From Methylobacterium sp. Leaf91 (lineage in GTDB: Bacteria > Pseudomonadota > Alphaproteobacteria > Rhizobiales > Beijerinckiaceae), in the NCBI RefSeq assembly GCF_001422815.1, contig NZ_LMMP01000013.1, positions 1 through 64,000 on the forward strand: a stretch of 64,000 bases of DNA, read 5' to 3'. The notes below the pieces were generated by a model, which worked only from the letters and a program-made list of their open reading frames with translations, had not been told where the DNA came from and made no database searches. Made by a program: the position numbers and the translations under genes. Below, piece after piece: positions 8,461 through 17,458 of this stretch (positions are counted from its first letter, which is position 1; each line of letters begins with the position of its first letter).

Positions 8461-8648
8461 CGAAACACGGTTGCGGTCTGGCACTTCGATGCCGGACCAC
8501 GCTGTGGCGATTCCCGATTCCACCCGGGTCGTTCATGCTGGTCGTCAGGCCCGCCGCGACGCTCGGGGAGCGCCAACGGTTCGACCGGTGGCGGCGAACG
8601 TGGCCGTCATGGGCATCCTAACCGAGTCTCATCCGAACGGAGTCGTCG

Positions 8649-9029
8649 ATGCACCATCCAGCGTCCGCTGTCCGTATTCTCATCGTGGAGGACGAGGTGA
8701 TGCTTCTCGACGTCATCACCGCCCATCTCGAGGAGGTCGGATATGACGTGATCCCGGCTGTCACCGCAGAAAGCGCCCTCGATATTCTGCAGCGTGGCGA
8801 CCCGGTGGACATCCTGTTCACGGACATCCGTCTGCCGGGGGCGATGGATGGATGGCAACTCGCCGAAGCCGCGCGGGACATCCGTCCCGCCCTGCCGGTG
8901 ATCTACGCCACCGGCTTCTCTCACACCCCGCCCCGGATGGTAGGCGGCGCGGTCTTCTTTCAGAAGCCCTATCGCGCGGCGGCGGTCATCCGCGCGATCA
9001 AAGGGTTCGGCGTGTCACCACCCGCCTGA
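8649..9029 (+). CDS. Single-domain response regulator
   Basis: A 126-aa receiver domain with no output domain. It has the acidic pair in VEDE (residues 14-16), the phosphoacceptor Asp59 in LFTDIRLPG, the conserved Thr of YATGF and Lys of FFQKPY. Such CheY-like proteins pass a phosphate to or from a kinase or bind a partner protein. No kinase gene is next to it. The histidine kinase at 27028-28575 lies too far away to infer a pair. It is followed, convergently, by the ABC exporter gene four bases on. Confidence 0.9.
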   Translation: MHHPASAVRILIVEDEVMLLDVITAHLEEVGYDVIPAVTAESALDILQRGDPVDILFTDIRLPGAMDGWQLAEAARDIRPALPVIYATGFSHTPPRMVGGAVFFQKPYRAAAVIRAIKGFGVSPPA

Positions 9030-9033
9030 TCGG

Positions 9034-10821
9034 TCAGGCGGCGGCGAGTGCCATCGACATCGATTCCTTCTTCATCAACTCGCGATAGAACCCGTCGAGG
9101 TGGGTAAGCTTGTCCGGCGAGCCGTCCTGGATGACGCGCCCGCCTTCGAGCACCACGATCCGGTCGAAATCCTTCAGCGTTGAGAGGCGGTGCGCGATAG
9201 CGATGACGGTCCGCCCCTTCATCAGATTGGCCAGGGCGTGCCGGATCGCCTCCTCGGAATCGGCGTCCAGCGCCGAGGTCGCCTCGTCGAGCAGCAGGAT
9301 CGGCGAATCCTTCAGGATGGCGCGGGCGATGGCGATGCGCTGGCGCTGACCGCCGGACAGCTTCACACCCCGGTCGCCCACGATCGTGTCGAAGCCCTCC
9401 GGCAACGCCTCGATGAAGTCGGTGCAATGCGCCGCCGCGGCGGCCTTCCAGACATCCTCGTCCGACGCGTCCGGCCGGCCGTAGCGGATGTTCTCGCGCA
9501 GCGTCCGGTGGAACATCGACACGTCCTGGGGCACCACCGTGATGGCTTCGCGCAGGGAATCCTGCGTCACCCGGTTGATGTCCTGACCATTGAGCAGGAT
9601 CTTCCCGCTCTGGACCTCGTAGAAGCGCTGGAGCAGCGAGAAGAGGGTCGATTTACCGCCACCCGACTTGCCCACGAGACCGATGCGCTGCCCGGCCTCG
9701 ATCTTCACGTTGAAATCCGTGAAGACCGCGCGACCGTCGGGATACGAGAAGGCGACGTGATCGAACTCGATCTCGGCGCCGGTGCCCGAAAGCGGCATCG
9801 CTTCGGGATGGTCGATCAGGTCGTGCGGCTGAAGCAGGGTATGCAGGGCCTCCGACAGCCGGGCCGTATGCTGGGTCGCATCCACCAAGGCGACGGCGAG
9901 GTCGCGCGTGGCGGCGAGGATACGGATGCCGAGGGTGCAGACGAGGACCACCTGTCCGTTCGTGGCCTGGCCCGCTTCCCACATGGTGATGGCCCAGTAG
10001 AGCAGGCCGAGCACGGCGAAGACTGTGAGGATCGCGTGAACGATCCGAAGCTTCTCGAGGTAGAGCAGCGAGGAGCGGCGCGACCGCATCTCGACGCCGA
10101 TGGTGCCGTCGAAGCGCTTGTATTCCCGCTTGAACGCCGAGAAGGCGCGGACCAGCGGCATGTTGCCTACGAGATCCACCATCTCGCCATCCACGCTCGC
10201 GGCTTTGGCCGCGAAGTCGTGGTGGAGCGGCTTTCCCGCAGCCGCCATCTTGAACATCAGGATGACGACGGCGGCGAAGATGCCGGCCAGGACGCCCGCC
10301 ATGGTGAGGTTGACGGTGCCGATATAGACGATCGACAGGAAGGCCGCGACGCAAGGCGGCATCACGTTGAACACGAACATGTTCTCGACCGTGAAGATCG
10401 CGTTAGAGGTTGCGGTGATGCGCGAGGCGAGAGTTCCGGGCTGCCGGTCGGCGAAGAAGGACGGCGAATGCCCGGTCATGTGCCGGAACAGGTCGCGGCG
10501 GATATCACCCGTGACACCGACGAAAGTGAAGGATCCGACGAGGCTCGCCACGCGCCAGAGCATGTTGTCGGCAGCGATGAAGGCGATGAGGACGGCCAGT
10601 GCGCCCCAGATCAGGCCTGCATCCGGCCCCTTGCTCAGGGCATCGACGACGCCCTTCAGCGCGTAATCCGTGCTCACGGAGAAAGCGACGGCTCCGAGGA
10701 CAGCGCAGAGGATGACCAGATGGGGAAGGGCCCGCCGCTTCAGGTAACGGGAGACGAAGGCGAAGGGCCTGTCGGCATAGACGCAGAGGTCTTCCATATG
10801 GGTGACCATCCCGGTGCTCAT
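9034..10821 (-). CDS. ABC exporter half-transporter (MsbA/HlyB type)
   Basis: A 595-aa fusion of a six-helix exporter domain (about 30-325) and a nucleotide-binding domain (about 350-590). The ATPase part shows Walker A GKSGGGKST (about 384-392), Q-loop VPQDVSMF, signature KLSGGQRQR, Walker B ILLLDEATSALD and the H-loop AHRLST. The usual coupling-helix glutamine motif region SFFADRQPGTLASR is present. It should act as a homodimer in the inner membrane. The substrate cannot be read from sequence; lipid, peptide or drug export are options. The start at 10821 was chosen because the further open frame upstream is unlike the family. Confidence 0.9.
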   Translation of the reverse strand: MSTGMVTHMEDLCVYADRPFAFVSRYLKRRALPHLVILCAVLGAVAFSVSTDYALKGVVDALSKGPDAGLIWGALAVLIAFIAADNMLWRVASLVGSFTFVGVTGDIRRDLFRHMTGHSPSFFADRQPGTLASRITATSNAIFTVENMFVFNVMPPCVAAFLSIVYIGTVNLTMAGVLAGIFAAVVILMFKMAAAGKPLHHDFAAKAASVDGEMVDLVGNMPLVRAFSAFKREYKRFDGTIGVEMRSRRSSLLYLEKLRIVHAILTVFAVLGLLYWAITMWEAGQATNGQVVLVCTLGIRILAATRDLAVALVDATQHTARLSEALHTLLQPHDLIDHPEAMPLSGTGAEIEFDHVAFSYPDGRAVFTDFNVKIEAGQRIGLVGKSGGGKSTLFSLLQRFYEVQSGKILLNGQDINRVTQDSLREAITVVPQDVSMFHRTLRENIRYGRPDASDEDVWKAAAAAHCTDFIEALPEGFDTIVGDRGVKLSGGQRQRIAIARAILKDSPILLLDEATSALDADSEEAIRHALANLMKGRTVIAIAHRLSTLKDFDRIVVLEGGRVIQDGSPDKLTHLDGFYRELMKKESMSMALAAA

Positions 10822-10996
10822 TCTTAACTGTCGGATTCTGACGTGACCCTGCAAGCAGGCAGCACGGAACCGTGAACCTATAGGTCGCAACGCAAATCTC
10901 GTCCAAGCGTTGCAGGCTGCCGTCAAGCTTGCGCTCTTATACCGAGGAAACCTGAACGGGTCTTGAGCGGCAAGCGAATTCGATGCCGTACCCCCA

Positions 10997-12328
10997 TCAG
11001 GTCGCCTCCACCTGACGGGTCTCCGGCATGATCAGGGCGAGGAGGGCGAAGCCCGCCAGACCCACGATGGCGAGGCCGAGGAAGGCGCTGTGGCTGCCGA
11101 GGTGGTCGGCCATGATTCCGGCCAGCGACGTCGACAGGGCAGCGCCGATGCCCATGGCGGTTCCCACCGCACCGAGGGCGAGATTGAACCGGCCGGTGCC
11201 GCGCGTGACGTCGGACACGACGAGGGGAACCATGACCCCGAACACGGCCGCCGAGACGCCGTCGAAGACCTGGATCGCCACGAGGAGTTCGGGGCTGTCG
11301 GTATAGGCGAAGAGCAGGCCGCGGATCGGGAGGGCGGCAAAGCCGATGAGAAGGAGCGGGCGGCGGCCCCATTTCTCGGCGGCCCGCCCGACCGCCGGGC
11401 CGGAAATCGCCAGGACGACCTGGGGCACCACGATGCAGGCTGCGATGAGCGCCGTGGCGGTTTCGCTGGCCCGTAGGGTCAACATGCTGCCCACGAGAGG
11501 CAGCATGGCCGCGTTGGCCAGGAAGAAAAGGGTCATGCAGGCGGCAAAGCACAGGAGGGGGCGATTGGTGACGATGGCCTTCAGCGCGCTTTCCTTCGGC
11601 CCCGACTCCACCGCCTCGGCTTGGCGGGCCTGCAGCGGTGCCGCGCCCGGACGGATGAACGAGAGCGCGATCAGGGTCGGGATCATGAGGAAGGCGGTGA
11701 GGTAAAACACCGCGTCGTTCGACAGGTAGTAGCCGCAGGCTCCCATCAACGCCGCCGCGACCGCGTTGCCGAGCGCCGAGAAGCTCGCGTTGCGCCCCAG
11801 CCGTTCACCGGCACGTTTATGCCCCACCAACCCGATGCTGATGGCCGCGATGGCCGGCGTCAGGATGCAGCTCGCGGCCGAATGGGCCGCCATGGCGAGC
11901 AGAACGATGAGGAAGCTCGGCCACATGGCGAGGGCGAAGGCGCTGAGCGAGATCGCCACGACCGAGAGCCCCGCCGCGAAGCGTCGCGAACGAACCGCAT
12001 CGACGAAAGCACCGCCCGGCACCTGACCGAGCAGGCTGACGAGGCTGCCCACCGTGAGGGCGAAACCGATGTCGGATTGCGTCCATTGCGCCTGCGTGAA
12101 GTACACGGCGAGGAACGGACCGAACCCGGTCTGGAGGTTCGCGACGAAGAACGCGAAGGCGTCGAGCCCGCGGCTGCTTCTCACCGAAACGGCCTGCATG
12201 TCGGTCGAAGCCTCTCCGGGCATCTCGGCATAGGCGTCACGCCGGGGAACCCCTCGCGGTCGGAATTCCGACCGGGGCACTTCGCGGGGTTTGATGACGC
12301 GTCGATTCTGCGAGCGGGATGCCGTCAT
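10997..12328 (-). CDS. MFS transporter, DHA1-like
   Basis: A 443-aa inner-membrane permease with 12 predicted helices. It begins with a polar N-terminal extension of about 50 residues (basic, R/P-rich) before the first helix (GLDAFAFFVANLQTGFG). The loop 2-3 motif is degenerate (GQVPGGAFVDAVRSRR), as in MFS exporters. The start ATG at 12328 overlaps the stop of the PRC-barrel gene as ATGA, which argues for translational coupling and for this long N terminus. An internal ATG at 12199 is an alternative that would give a shorter, more typical N terminus. Substrate unknown. Confidence 0.85.
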   Translation of the reverse strand: MTASRSQNRRVIKPREVPRSEFRPRGVPRRDAYAEMPGEASTDMQAVSVRSSRGLDAFAFFVANLQTGFGPFLAVYFTQAQWTQSDIGFALTVGSLVSLLGQVPGGAFVDAVRSRRFAAGLSVVAISLSAFALAMWPSFLIVLLAMAAHSAASCILTPAIAAISIGLVGHKRAGERLGRNASFSALGNAVAAALMGACGYYLSNDAVFYLTAFLMIPTLIALSFIRPGAAPLQARQAEAVESGPKESALKAIVTNRPLLCFAACMTLFFLANAAMLPLVGSMLTLRASETATALIAACIVVPQVVLAISGPAVGRAAEKWGRRPLLLIGFAALPIRGLLFAYTDSPELLVAIQVFDGVSAAVFGVMVPLVVSDVTRGTGRFNLALGAVGTAMGIGAALSTSLAGIMADHLGSHSAFLGLAIVGLAGFALLALIMPETRQVEAT

Positions 12329-13137
12329 TTGTCCGGCGATTTCTCAGCCGGCTTGTCTGGCATGGGAGTGGCCGCAGGGGTCGACGGCGGCGTGACGGGA
12401 GCCTGGACCGGAGCCGCCGGAGTCGGTGCGGCGGGGGGCTGAACCGCAGGGAGCTGCGCTGCCGGGACTGGCGCTGCCGGGCCTTGCGCTGCCGGAACTT
12501 GCGCGGGAGCGACTTGCGCAGGGGCCACCTGAGCGGGCGGAGCCGCTTGGCCGGCCGCCGCGTCGCCGTCGGGCGGAACGCTCGGGCTCGCCGGGCCGAG
12601 GACGACGATGGGATCGCCCGGCTTGTATTCCGGCGAGACGCGAACCTGGTTCCGGCTCAATTGGAGGACGAGGCGGCTCGGCTTGCCATCCGGCGAGAAA
12701 CGCATGGCGCGCCAGTCCACCGCGATCTTGCGCGAGCCTACGCCGAGAAAGCCGCCGAAATCGATGATGGCGGCGCGTGGCCGACCATCCTTGTCGAGGA
12801 TGATGTCGATGATCCGACCCATATCCTCGCCGGTGGAACTGCGCACGGCTTTGCCGAGCACACCCTCGTAATCCTGGGTATCCAGAACCGTCGCGGGTGT
12901 CCCTGTGGCCGGTACGGGCGGGGCAGCCGCCGGCTGTGCCGGAGCGGTGATCTGCGGTGGCGGCGCCGGCGGCGAGACAGGGGGTGCGGGTGCCGCGGGC
13001 GCGGCCGGAGACGCGTCGCTCGCCGCGCCGGTAGCCGGAGCGGTTCCCTCTGCTGCGGCTCCTGCGGCCCAAAGGGTAATCGACGCGGCGGCAACCAGCC
13101 GGACAGTTCTGAACACGTGCGTTCCCCGAAGAAGCAT
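12325..13137 (-). CDS. Exported Pro/Ala-rich PRC-barrel protein
   Basis: A 270-aa protein with a signal peptide (LVAAASITLWAAGAAA), a Pro/Ala-rich linker (about 30-80), a PRC-barrel domain (about 85-165: VLGKAVRSSTGEDMGRIIDIILDKDGRPRAAIIDFGGFLGVGSRKIAVDW) and a long Pro/Ala/Gln tail with short repeats such as VAPAQVAPAQV. PRC barrels are small beta-barrels found in photosynthetic reaction centres, RimM and many proteins of unknown role. The tail suggests an extended periplasmic spacer. Its stop overlaps the MFS start by four bases, so the two are made together. Confidence 0.82.
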   Translation of the reverse strand: MLLRGTHVFRTVRLVAAASITLWAAGAAAEGTAPATGAASDASPAAPAAPAPPVSPPAPPPQITAPAQPAAAPPVPATGTPATVLDTQDYEGVLGKAVRSSTGEDMGRIIDIILDKDGRPRAAIIDFGGFLGVGSRKIAVDWRAMRFSPDGKPSRLVLQLSRNQVRVSPEYKPGDPIVVLGPASPSVPPDGDAAAGQAAPPAQVAPAQVAPAQVPAAQGPAAPVPAAQLPAVQPPAAPTPAAPVQAPVTPPSTPAATPMPDKPAEKSPDK

Positions 13138-13501
13138 GTCGCCGGCTCCCGCTCGACCTCGGCCATCCCGAGACGTTCTCGCCTGGCATGGAGTGGGAAG
13201 GCGTATGAGAGCGGACCAAGGCGAAGTTGTGGATGACGGCGAACCGATCGGCAGAGGAGCGGCTCGTCCCGATCACGGATTGGCAAGAACCGGACCGTGG
13301 CGGTCATGGTGGCGTGCAGCGCGGAAGCTGTCCAGGCGAACCGGCGCCCGCCGACACGGAATTTTTCCCTGTCCGCCGCGTGAGGTATGACGAAAGCCCT
13401 GTGATCGTCTGGTTTTCGCCTTTTGTGCATCGTAGAGATGCGCGCAAGCGTGCCGAACCACCCGCGCGAACTGAGGTGGAATACTTTTGAGGAACTCGTC
13501 G
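13138..13501. other. Divergent intergenic region
   Basis: About 360 bases separate the divergent PRC-barrel and lipoprotein genes and must hold both promoters. I see no RNA gene, repeat or convincing coding frame; open frames here have no recognisable protein features. Confidence 0.5.
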
Positions 13502-13879
13502 ATGCGTATCCCGTCGAAAGCCTGCGCTCTGGCGCTTCTTGCAGCGTCTTTGGGCGGTTGCCAGGCATTGTCCGGCGGCGGTGGCGTCATGCCTGAGAGC
13601 GAAGTCGGTCCTCCGCCCTCCATGCGCGGTGCCGTGCCCGGCGCTCAGCGCGCACGGGCGGCCGAGGTCGATCCCGATGGGGCGCCGCTCCAGACGGCTC
13701 CGACGCGGCGCCTGGACCTGCCGAAATCGGCCGGCGGCCAGACCCGCTCCCAGGCAGAGGCGGAGCGCCGGATTCGCCGTGAGGACATCGAGGGCGAAAC
13801 GACCAGCCGTTCGAGCTCCGGCGGGCTCGCCCCGCAGATGGGGTCGGGCGGCAGTGTCGGCCTCGGCGGGAAGTTCTAG
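13502..13879 (+). CDS. Small lipoprotein of unknown function
   Basis: A 125-aa protein starting MRIPSKACALALLAASLGGC, a lipoprotein signal with lipobox LGGC. The rest is polar, rich in Gly, Ser, Pro and charged residues, with no predicted fold; the C terminus is SVGLGGKF. The ATG at 13502 has TTGAGGAA 8-14 bases upstream; an ATG 15 bases earlier in frame is less well placed. A hairpin follows the stop. I do not recognise the family. Confidence 0.7.
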   Translation: MRIPSKACALALLAASLGGCQALSGGGGVMPESEVGPPPSMRGAVPGAQRARAAEVDPDGAPLQTAPTRRLDLPKSAGGQTRSQAEAERRIRREDIEGETTSRSSSGGLAPQMGSGGSVGLGGKF

Positions 13880-13910
13880 AACCGCGCGACGCGACTGACG
13901 GATTCTAAAA

Positions 13911-13940
13911 GCGCCGCCGATGGAGCCCCCATCGGCGGCG
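13911..13940 (+). terminator. Hairpin after lipoprotein gene
   Basis: GCCGCCGATGG and CCATCGGCGGC form an 11-bp stem around a short loop, followed by the partly T-rich TTGTCGTGT. It sits 32 bases after the lipoprotein stop codon and fits a rho-independent terminator with a weak U tract. Confidence 0.6.
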
Positions 13941-13968
13941 TTGTCGTGTGTGAGGGCGACGATGCCGG

Positions 13969-14109
13969 TCAGACGAGATCGGCACCACGCGTGTCGGTAT
14001 CGACCCGACCTTCGGCGGCAACGAGTCCCGTCAGGCCAGCGAGGAGCACGCCGGAAGCGACGAGGGCGAGGGCAATGGCTGCGATGAACATGCCCTCAGT
14101 GTTCCTCAT
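13969..14109 (-). CDS. Possible small membrane protein
   Basis: A 46-codon frame encodes MRNTEG, one strongly hydrophobic segment (MFIAAIALALVASGVLLAGL) and a short acidic tail. The hydrophobic helix flanked by polar ends is more protein-like than a random frame in this GC-rich DNA. The ribosome site is weak. No family recognised; it could also be noise. Confidence 0.35.
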   Translation of the reverse strand: MRNTEGMFIAAIALALVASGVLLAGLTGLVAAEGRVDTDTRGADLV

Positions 14110-14658
14110 CGCGCTTAAGGGATCGTTCTCCGTCGCATCTGGGCGGTGTTCCGAGATCGCGCAGATGCGGCGATTCCGGGGGAGGAACGAAAAAAGATTG
14201 CACGCTGCCGTGATGCGGCATCGTCCGGCGACGTACCGTCCTGCCACCCGGCGCAGACCCGATCCTCTCCTTACCACTGGATCATGCGGCGCTTCTCTCG
14301 CGAACCGCACAGCGAAGGCCTCGGAACGACTCGGTTGTCTTCCTAACGCATTGTCGGACGACAGGTTTTTCGGACGATGCCCGTTTCGATGCCGCCGGGC
14401 CGCTCTGTCGTCCCAAATGACGATCATAGAGGGAGCGGCCGTCATGCGGATCGGATCGCGTCGGGACGGAAGTCCGTGCTCCCGCCTTCGTGGGCTTGCA
14501 ATATCCCCGCTATCCCCGTCCCTTCTGTGGATGGGCGGCGGGGTCTACGTGATTCCCTCTTGGAACGCTCTCAGCACCGCTTAGTTGTTGCAGCTATGCG
14601 CTCCGAGGCCCTTGGCCGTGGGCGTGACGGCGCTCAAAGCCAAAAACCGGAGGAACTC
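14110..14658. other. Intergenic region upstream of SWIB gene
   Basis: About 550 bases without a supportable gene. Open frames run through it, but their translations are Arg/Ser-rich and featureless. It presumably contains the promoter of the SWIB gene. I see no repeat or RNA element. Confidence 0.4.
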
Positions 14659-14991
14659 ATGGCAACCAAGACCACCACCAAGGCAGCCGACAAGCCGGCC
14701 GCTGCCAAGAAGACCGCTGCTCCGAAGGCTGAAGGCGCCGCTAAGCCCAACGCGCTGCAGCAGCCGCTGAAGCCCTCCGAGGAACTCGCGGCCGTCGTCG
14801 GCTCCGCAGCGCTTCCGCGCGGCGAGGTCGTCAGCAAGGTTTGGGAATACATCAAGAAGCACAATCTCCAGAATCCCGAGAACAAGCGCGAGATCCTGGC
14901 CGACGACAAGCTGAAGAAGGTCTTCGGCAAAGACAAATGCACGATGTTCGAGATGAACAAGCACCTCGCTGCCCATCTCAAGTCGGCCTGA
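14659..14991 (+). CDS. Stand-alone SWIB/MDM2-domain protein
   Basis: A 110-aa protein. The first about 38 residues are Lys/Ala/Thr-rich (KTTTKAADKPAAAKK...), like histone H1 tails. The rest is a SWIB domain: LQQPLKPSEELAAVVGSAALPRGEVVSKVWEYIKKHNLQ, then KREILADDKLKKVFGKDKCTMFEMNKHLAAHL. SWIB domains are best known from eukaryotic chromatin remodelers and occur alone in Chlamydia and in Hyphomicrobiales, where a nucleoid role is suspected. The start has a strong GGAGGAACTC site. A stable hairpin follows the stop. Confidence 0.92.
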   Translation: MATKTTTKAADKPAAAKKTAAPKAEGAAKPNALQQPLKPSEELAAVVGSAALPRGEVVSKVWEYIKKHNLQNPENKREILADDKLKKVFGKDKCTMFEMNKHLAAHLKSA

Positions 14992-15001
14992 TGCCGGTGC
15001 G

Positions 15002-15026
15002 GCCCGGCGCTCGAGTGGCGCCGGGC
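15002..15026 (+). terminator. GC-rich hairpin after SWIB gene
   Basis: GCCCGGCGC and GCGCCGGGC form a perfect 9-bp stem with a 7-base loop, 11 bases after the SWIB stop. There is no T run, so it may act as an mRNA 3' stabiliser or a weak terminator. Confidence 0.55.
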
Positions 15027-15077
15027 AGGCTCTCTGTGAGTTTCGGCGCGTCCGCTAGCGACTCGAGAGCATTGCGC

Positions 15078-15875
15078 TCAGGCAATGTGACGGATCACTC
15101 CCCCATCGACGCGTAGGGCCGCACCGCTGGTGGCGCTGGCGGACGGACTGCAGATGTAGGCGACCATGCTGGCGACCTCCTCGACCGTCGCCAAGCGACG
15201 AATGAGCGAGGTCGAGCGGTGCTCGGCGACGAAGTCACGTCCCAGCTTGTCGAGATCGACCTCGCCGGTATCCTTCGCCATTTTCGCCATGAAGTCCGCG
15301 ACACCCTCCGACAGGGTCGGCCCGGGCAGTACGCTGTTCACGGTCACTCCGCTTCCGGCCACCGTCTCGGCGAGGCCCCGTGACACGGCGAGCTGCGCCG
15401 TCTTCGTCATGCCGTAATGGACCATCTCGACCGGGATATTCAGGCCCGACTCGCTGGAAATGAAGACGACCCGCCCCCATCCGGCCTCGACCATGCCCGG
15501 CGTGTAGGCCCGCGAGAGGCGTATGCCGCTCATCACGTTGGTCTCGAAGAAGCGAAGCCAATCGTCGTCGGGGATCTCGAAGAAGGGCTTCGGTTCGAAG
15601 ATGCCGGTGTTGTTCACCAGGATATCGACCTCCGGCAAACCCTTCACCACGGCCTCCGCGCCGCTCGCCGTGGCGATATCGCCGGGGGCCGCGATGAACG
15701 CCGTCGTGCCGGTCTCCTCCGTCAAGCGCCCGATCGCCGCCCGGACCCGGTCCGGTGTGCGCCCGTTGACGGCGACGGTGGCGCCCATTTCGGCGAGGGC
15801 CTTGGCGATGCCGTAGCCGATGCCGCCGGTCGAGCCGGTCACCAGGGCACGTCGCCCCTTCAGATTCATGTCCAT
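15078..15875 (-). CDS. SDR family oxidoreductase
   Basis: A 265-aa classical short-chain dehydrogenase/reductase. It has the nucleotide motif TGSTGGIG (about residues 14-21), VNNTGIF, the catalytic Ser in FISSESGLN, and Tyr/Lys in YGMTK, with the C-terminal GAALRVDGG. The Arg at NGR (after the second strand) suggests NADP(H). The substrate is unknown. An upstream GGAGGAAG supports the start at 15875; the ATG two codons on is also possible. The MFS gene upstream on the same strand ends 67 bases earlier, so they could form an operon. Confidence 0.88.
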   Translation of the reverse strand: MDMNLKGRRALVTGSTGGIGYGIAKALAEMGATVAVNGRTPDRVRAAIGRLTEETGTTAFIAAPGDIATASGAEAVVKGLPEVDILVNNTGIFEPKPFFEIPDDDWLRFFETNVMSGIRLSRAYTPGMVEAGWGRVVFISSESGLNIPVEMVHYGMTKTAQLAVSRGLAETVAGSGVTVNSVLPGPTLSEGVADFMAKMAKDTGEVDLDKLGRDFVAEHRSTSLIRRLATVEEVASMVAYICSPSASATSGAALRVDGGVIRHIA

Positions 15876-15942
15876 GAATGTCTTCCTCCGTTGGCAGCCT
15901 CGTCGATCAACGCCTCAGGCGATGGGTGGCTGCGTTCGGGGA

Positions 15943-17361
15943 TCAGCCCGTCGGCTGGCGCCGCATGATGCTGGAGACGGCACCGGCCGCTGACAGGGCG
16001 CAGGCGCACCAGAGCGCTGCCCCGATGGAGACGGCCGTTCCGCCGGCATGGGTCAGCCCGAAGATGACGGCGACGAGGGCCGCGCCGAGCGATTGCCCCG
16101 TCAGCCGCGCCGTCGATTGCATGCCGCTGGCTCCACCGCTGCGCGAACGCGGAGCGCTCGTGACGATCACCTTGTTGTTCGGCGCCTGAAACAATCCGAA
16201 GCCGATCCCGCAGACGGTCAGCCGCCAGGCGATATCCACCAGCGTTGGGGCGGCGGGGAGCAAAGCCAGCGCCGCGATGCCGCCGGCCATGAGCGCCAGG
16301 CCGATTCCGCCGAGAACACCCGGCGCGTACCGGTCGGCGAGGCGGCCGGAGACCGGCGCCGTGATCGCGATGGCGATGGGCCAGGGCGTCATCAGGAAAC
16401 CGGTCTCGGTGGCGGAGAGGTGCAACGCGTCCTGGAAATAGAAGGGCAGGGCGACATAGGCCATCATCTGCGCCCCGAACGAGGCGATGGAGGTCACCAT
16501 CGACAGGGCGAAGGCGGGAATGCGCAGCAGGTCCACCGGCAGCAGCGGTGTCGCGAGCCGGGCCTGATACAGGACGAAGACGGTGCCGACCGCGAGCCCG
16601 GCGGCGATCTCGGCAAGGGCGAGCCAGCGCCCATTCGCCTCGCCGATTCCATCGAGTCCGATGATGAGAAGGCCGAAGGTGAGGGCGTTGAGAATCGCGC
16701 TCGGGACGTCGAACCGGGCCCCGCTCACCGGCGTCACCGGCAGAGTCCGCGCGGCCACCGCCAGGGCTACGAGGCCGACGGGCAGGTTGACCAGGAACAG
16801 CCACGGCCAGGTCGCCACCGAGAGGATCGCGGCGGCGACGGTCGGGCCGGTCGCCGAGGCCATGGCGACGATGAGCGCCACGTTGCCGACCCCCCGGCCG
16901 ATCATGCGATGCGGATAGATGAAGCGCACCAGGGCGATGTTCACGCTCATGATGCCGGCCGCACCGAGCCCCTGGGCGATCCGGGCGACGATGAGCCCGG
17001 GCAGGGAGGTCGACAGCGCACAGGCCAGGGAGGCCGCGACGAACACGACGAGGCCGGCGAGATAGACCTTCCGATAGCCCAGGATGTCGCCGAGGGAGGC
17101 AAGCGGCAGCAGCGACGCGGTCACGGCGATCTGAAAGGCGTTGACCACGAAGATCGCGGAAGCGGGGCTGACCCCGAGATCCTTCGCCATGGCCGGCAGC
17201 GCCACGTTGACGATGGCCCCGTCCAGTACCGCCATGGTCATGGCGAGTCCGATGGCGAGAAGCGCAAGCATGCGCTCTCGCACCGGCAGACCATCCATGG
17301 GTTTCGCGCCGGGCCGCGATCCGGCTCCACCGTTATTGAGAGGGTCTGCCTCGTGCGTCAT
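15943..17361 (-). CDS. DHA2 family MFS drug exporter
   Basis: A 472-aa, 14-helix permease. Motif C-like and family motifs are visible: TMAVLDGAIVNVALPAMAKDLGVSPA in helix 1, LASLGDILGYRKVYLAGL in loop 2-3, and RIAQGLGAAGIMSVNIALVRFIYP. These are the marks of the DHA2 (QacA/SmvA/EmrB) branch of proton-driven multidrug exporters. No partner membrane-fusion gene is adjacent, so a SmvA-like stand-alone pump is likelier than EmrAB. The divergent hydrolase gene starts about 100 bases away. Confidence 0.88.
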   Translation of the reverse strand: MTHEADPLNNGGAGSRPGAKPMDGLPVRERMLALLAIGLAMTMAVLDGAIVNVALPAMAKDLGVSPASAIFVVNAFQIAVTASLLPLASLGDILGYRKVYLAGLVVFVAASLACALSTSLPGLIVARIAQGLGAAGIMSVNIALVRFIYPHRMIGRGVGNVALIVAMASATGPTVAAAILSVATWPWLFLVNLPVGLVALAVAARTLPVTPVSGARFDVPSAILNALTFGLLIIGLDGIGEANGRWLALAEIAAGLAVGTVFVLYQARLATPLLPVDLLRIPAFALSMVTSIASFGAQMMAYVALPFYFQDALHLSATETGFLMTPWPIAIAITAPVSGRLADRYAPGVLGGIGLALMAGGIAALALLPAAPTLVDIAWRLTVCGIGFGLFQAPNNKVIVTSAPRSRSGGASGMQSTARLTGQSLGAALVAVIFGLTHAGGTAVSIGAALWCACALSAAGAVSSIMRRQPTG

Positions 17362-17458
17362 CGCACAGAGCCGTGAACGATCCCTGCTCGCTTCGGCAAG
17401 TGCCCTATGTCACCCATCGATCGCAAAGACATCATCGAGGCGTTCCACCGGGGATCAC

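Noticed and set aside
6751..8523. 590-codon open frame on the minus strand opposite the M48 protease
   Set aside because: It is the antisense of clear protease and nuclease genes with HEIAH and lipobox motifs; its own translation has no domain and is typical of long GC-rich shadow frames.
9190..10827. 545-codon plus-strand frame opposite the ABC exporter
   Set aside because: Antisense of a clear ABC transporter; translation is Arg/Asp/Gly-rich noise.
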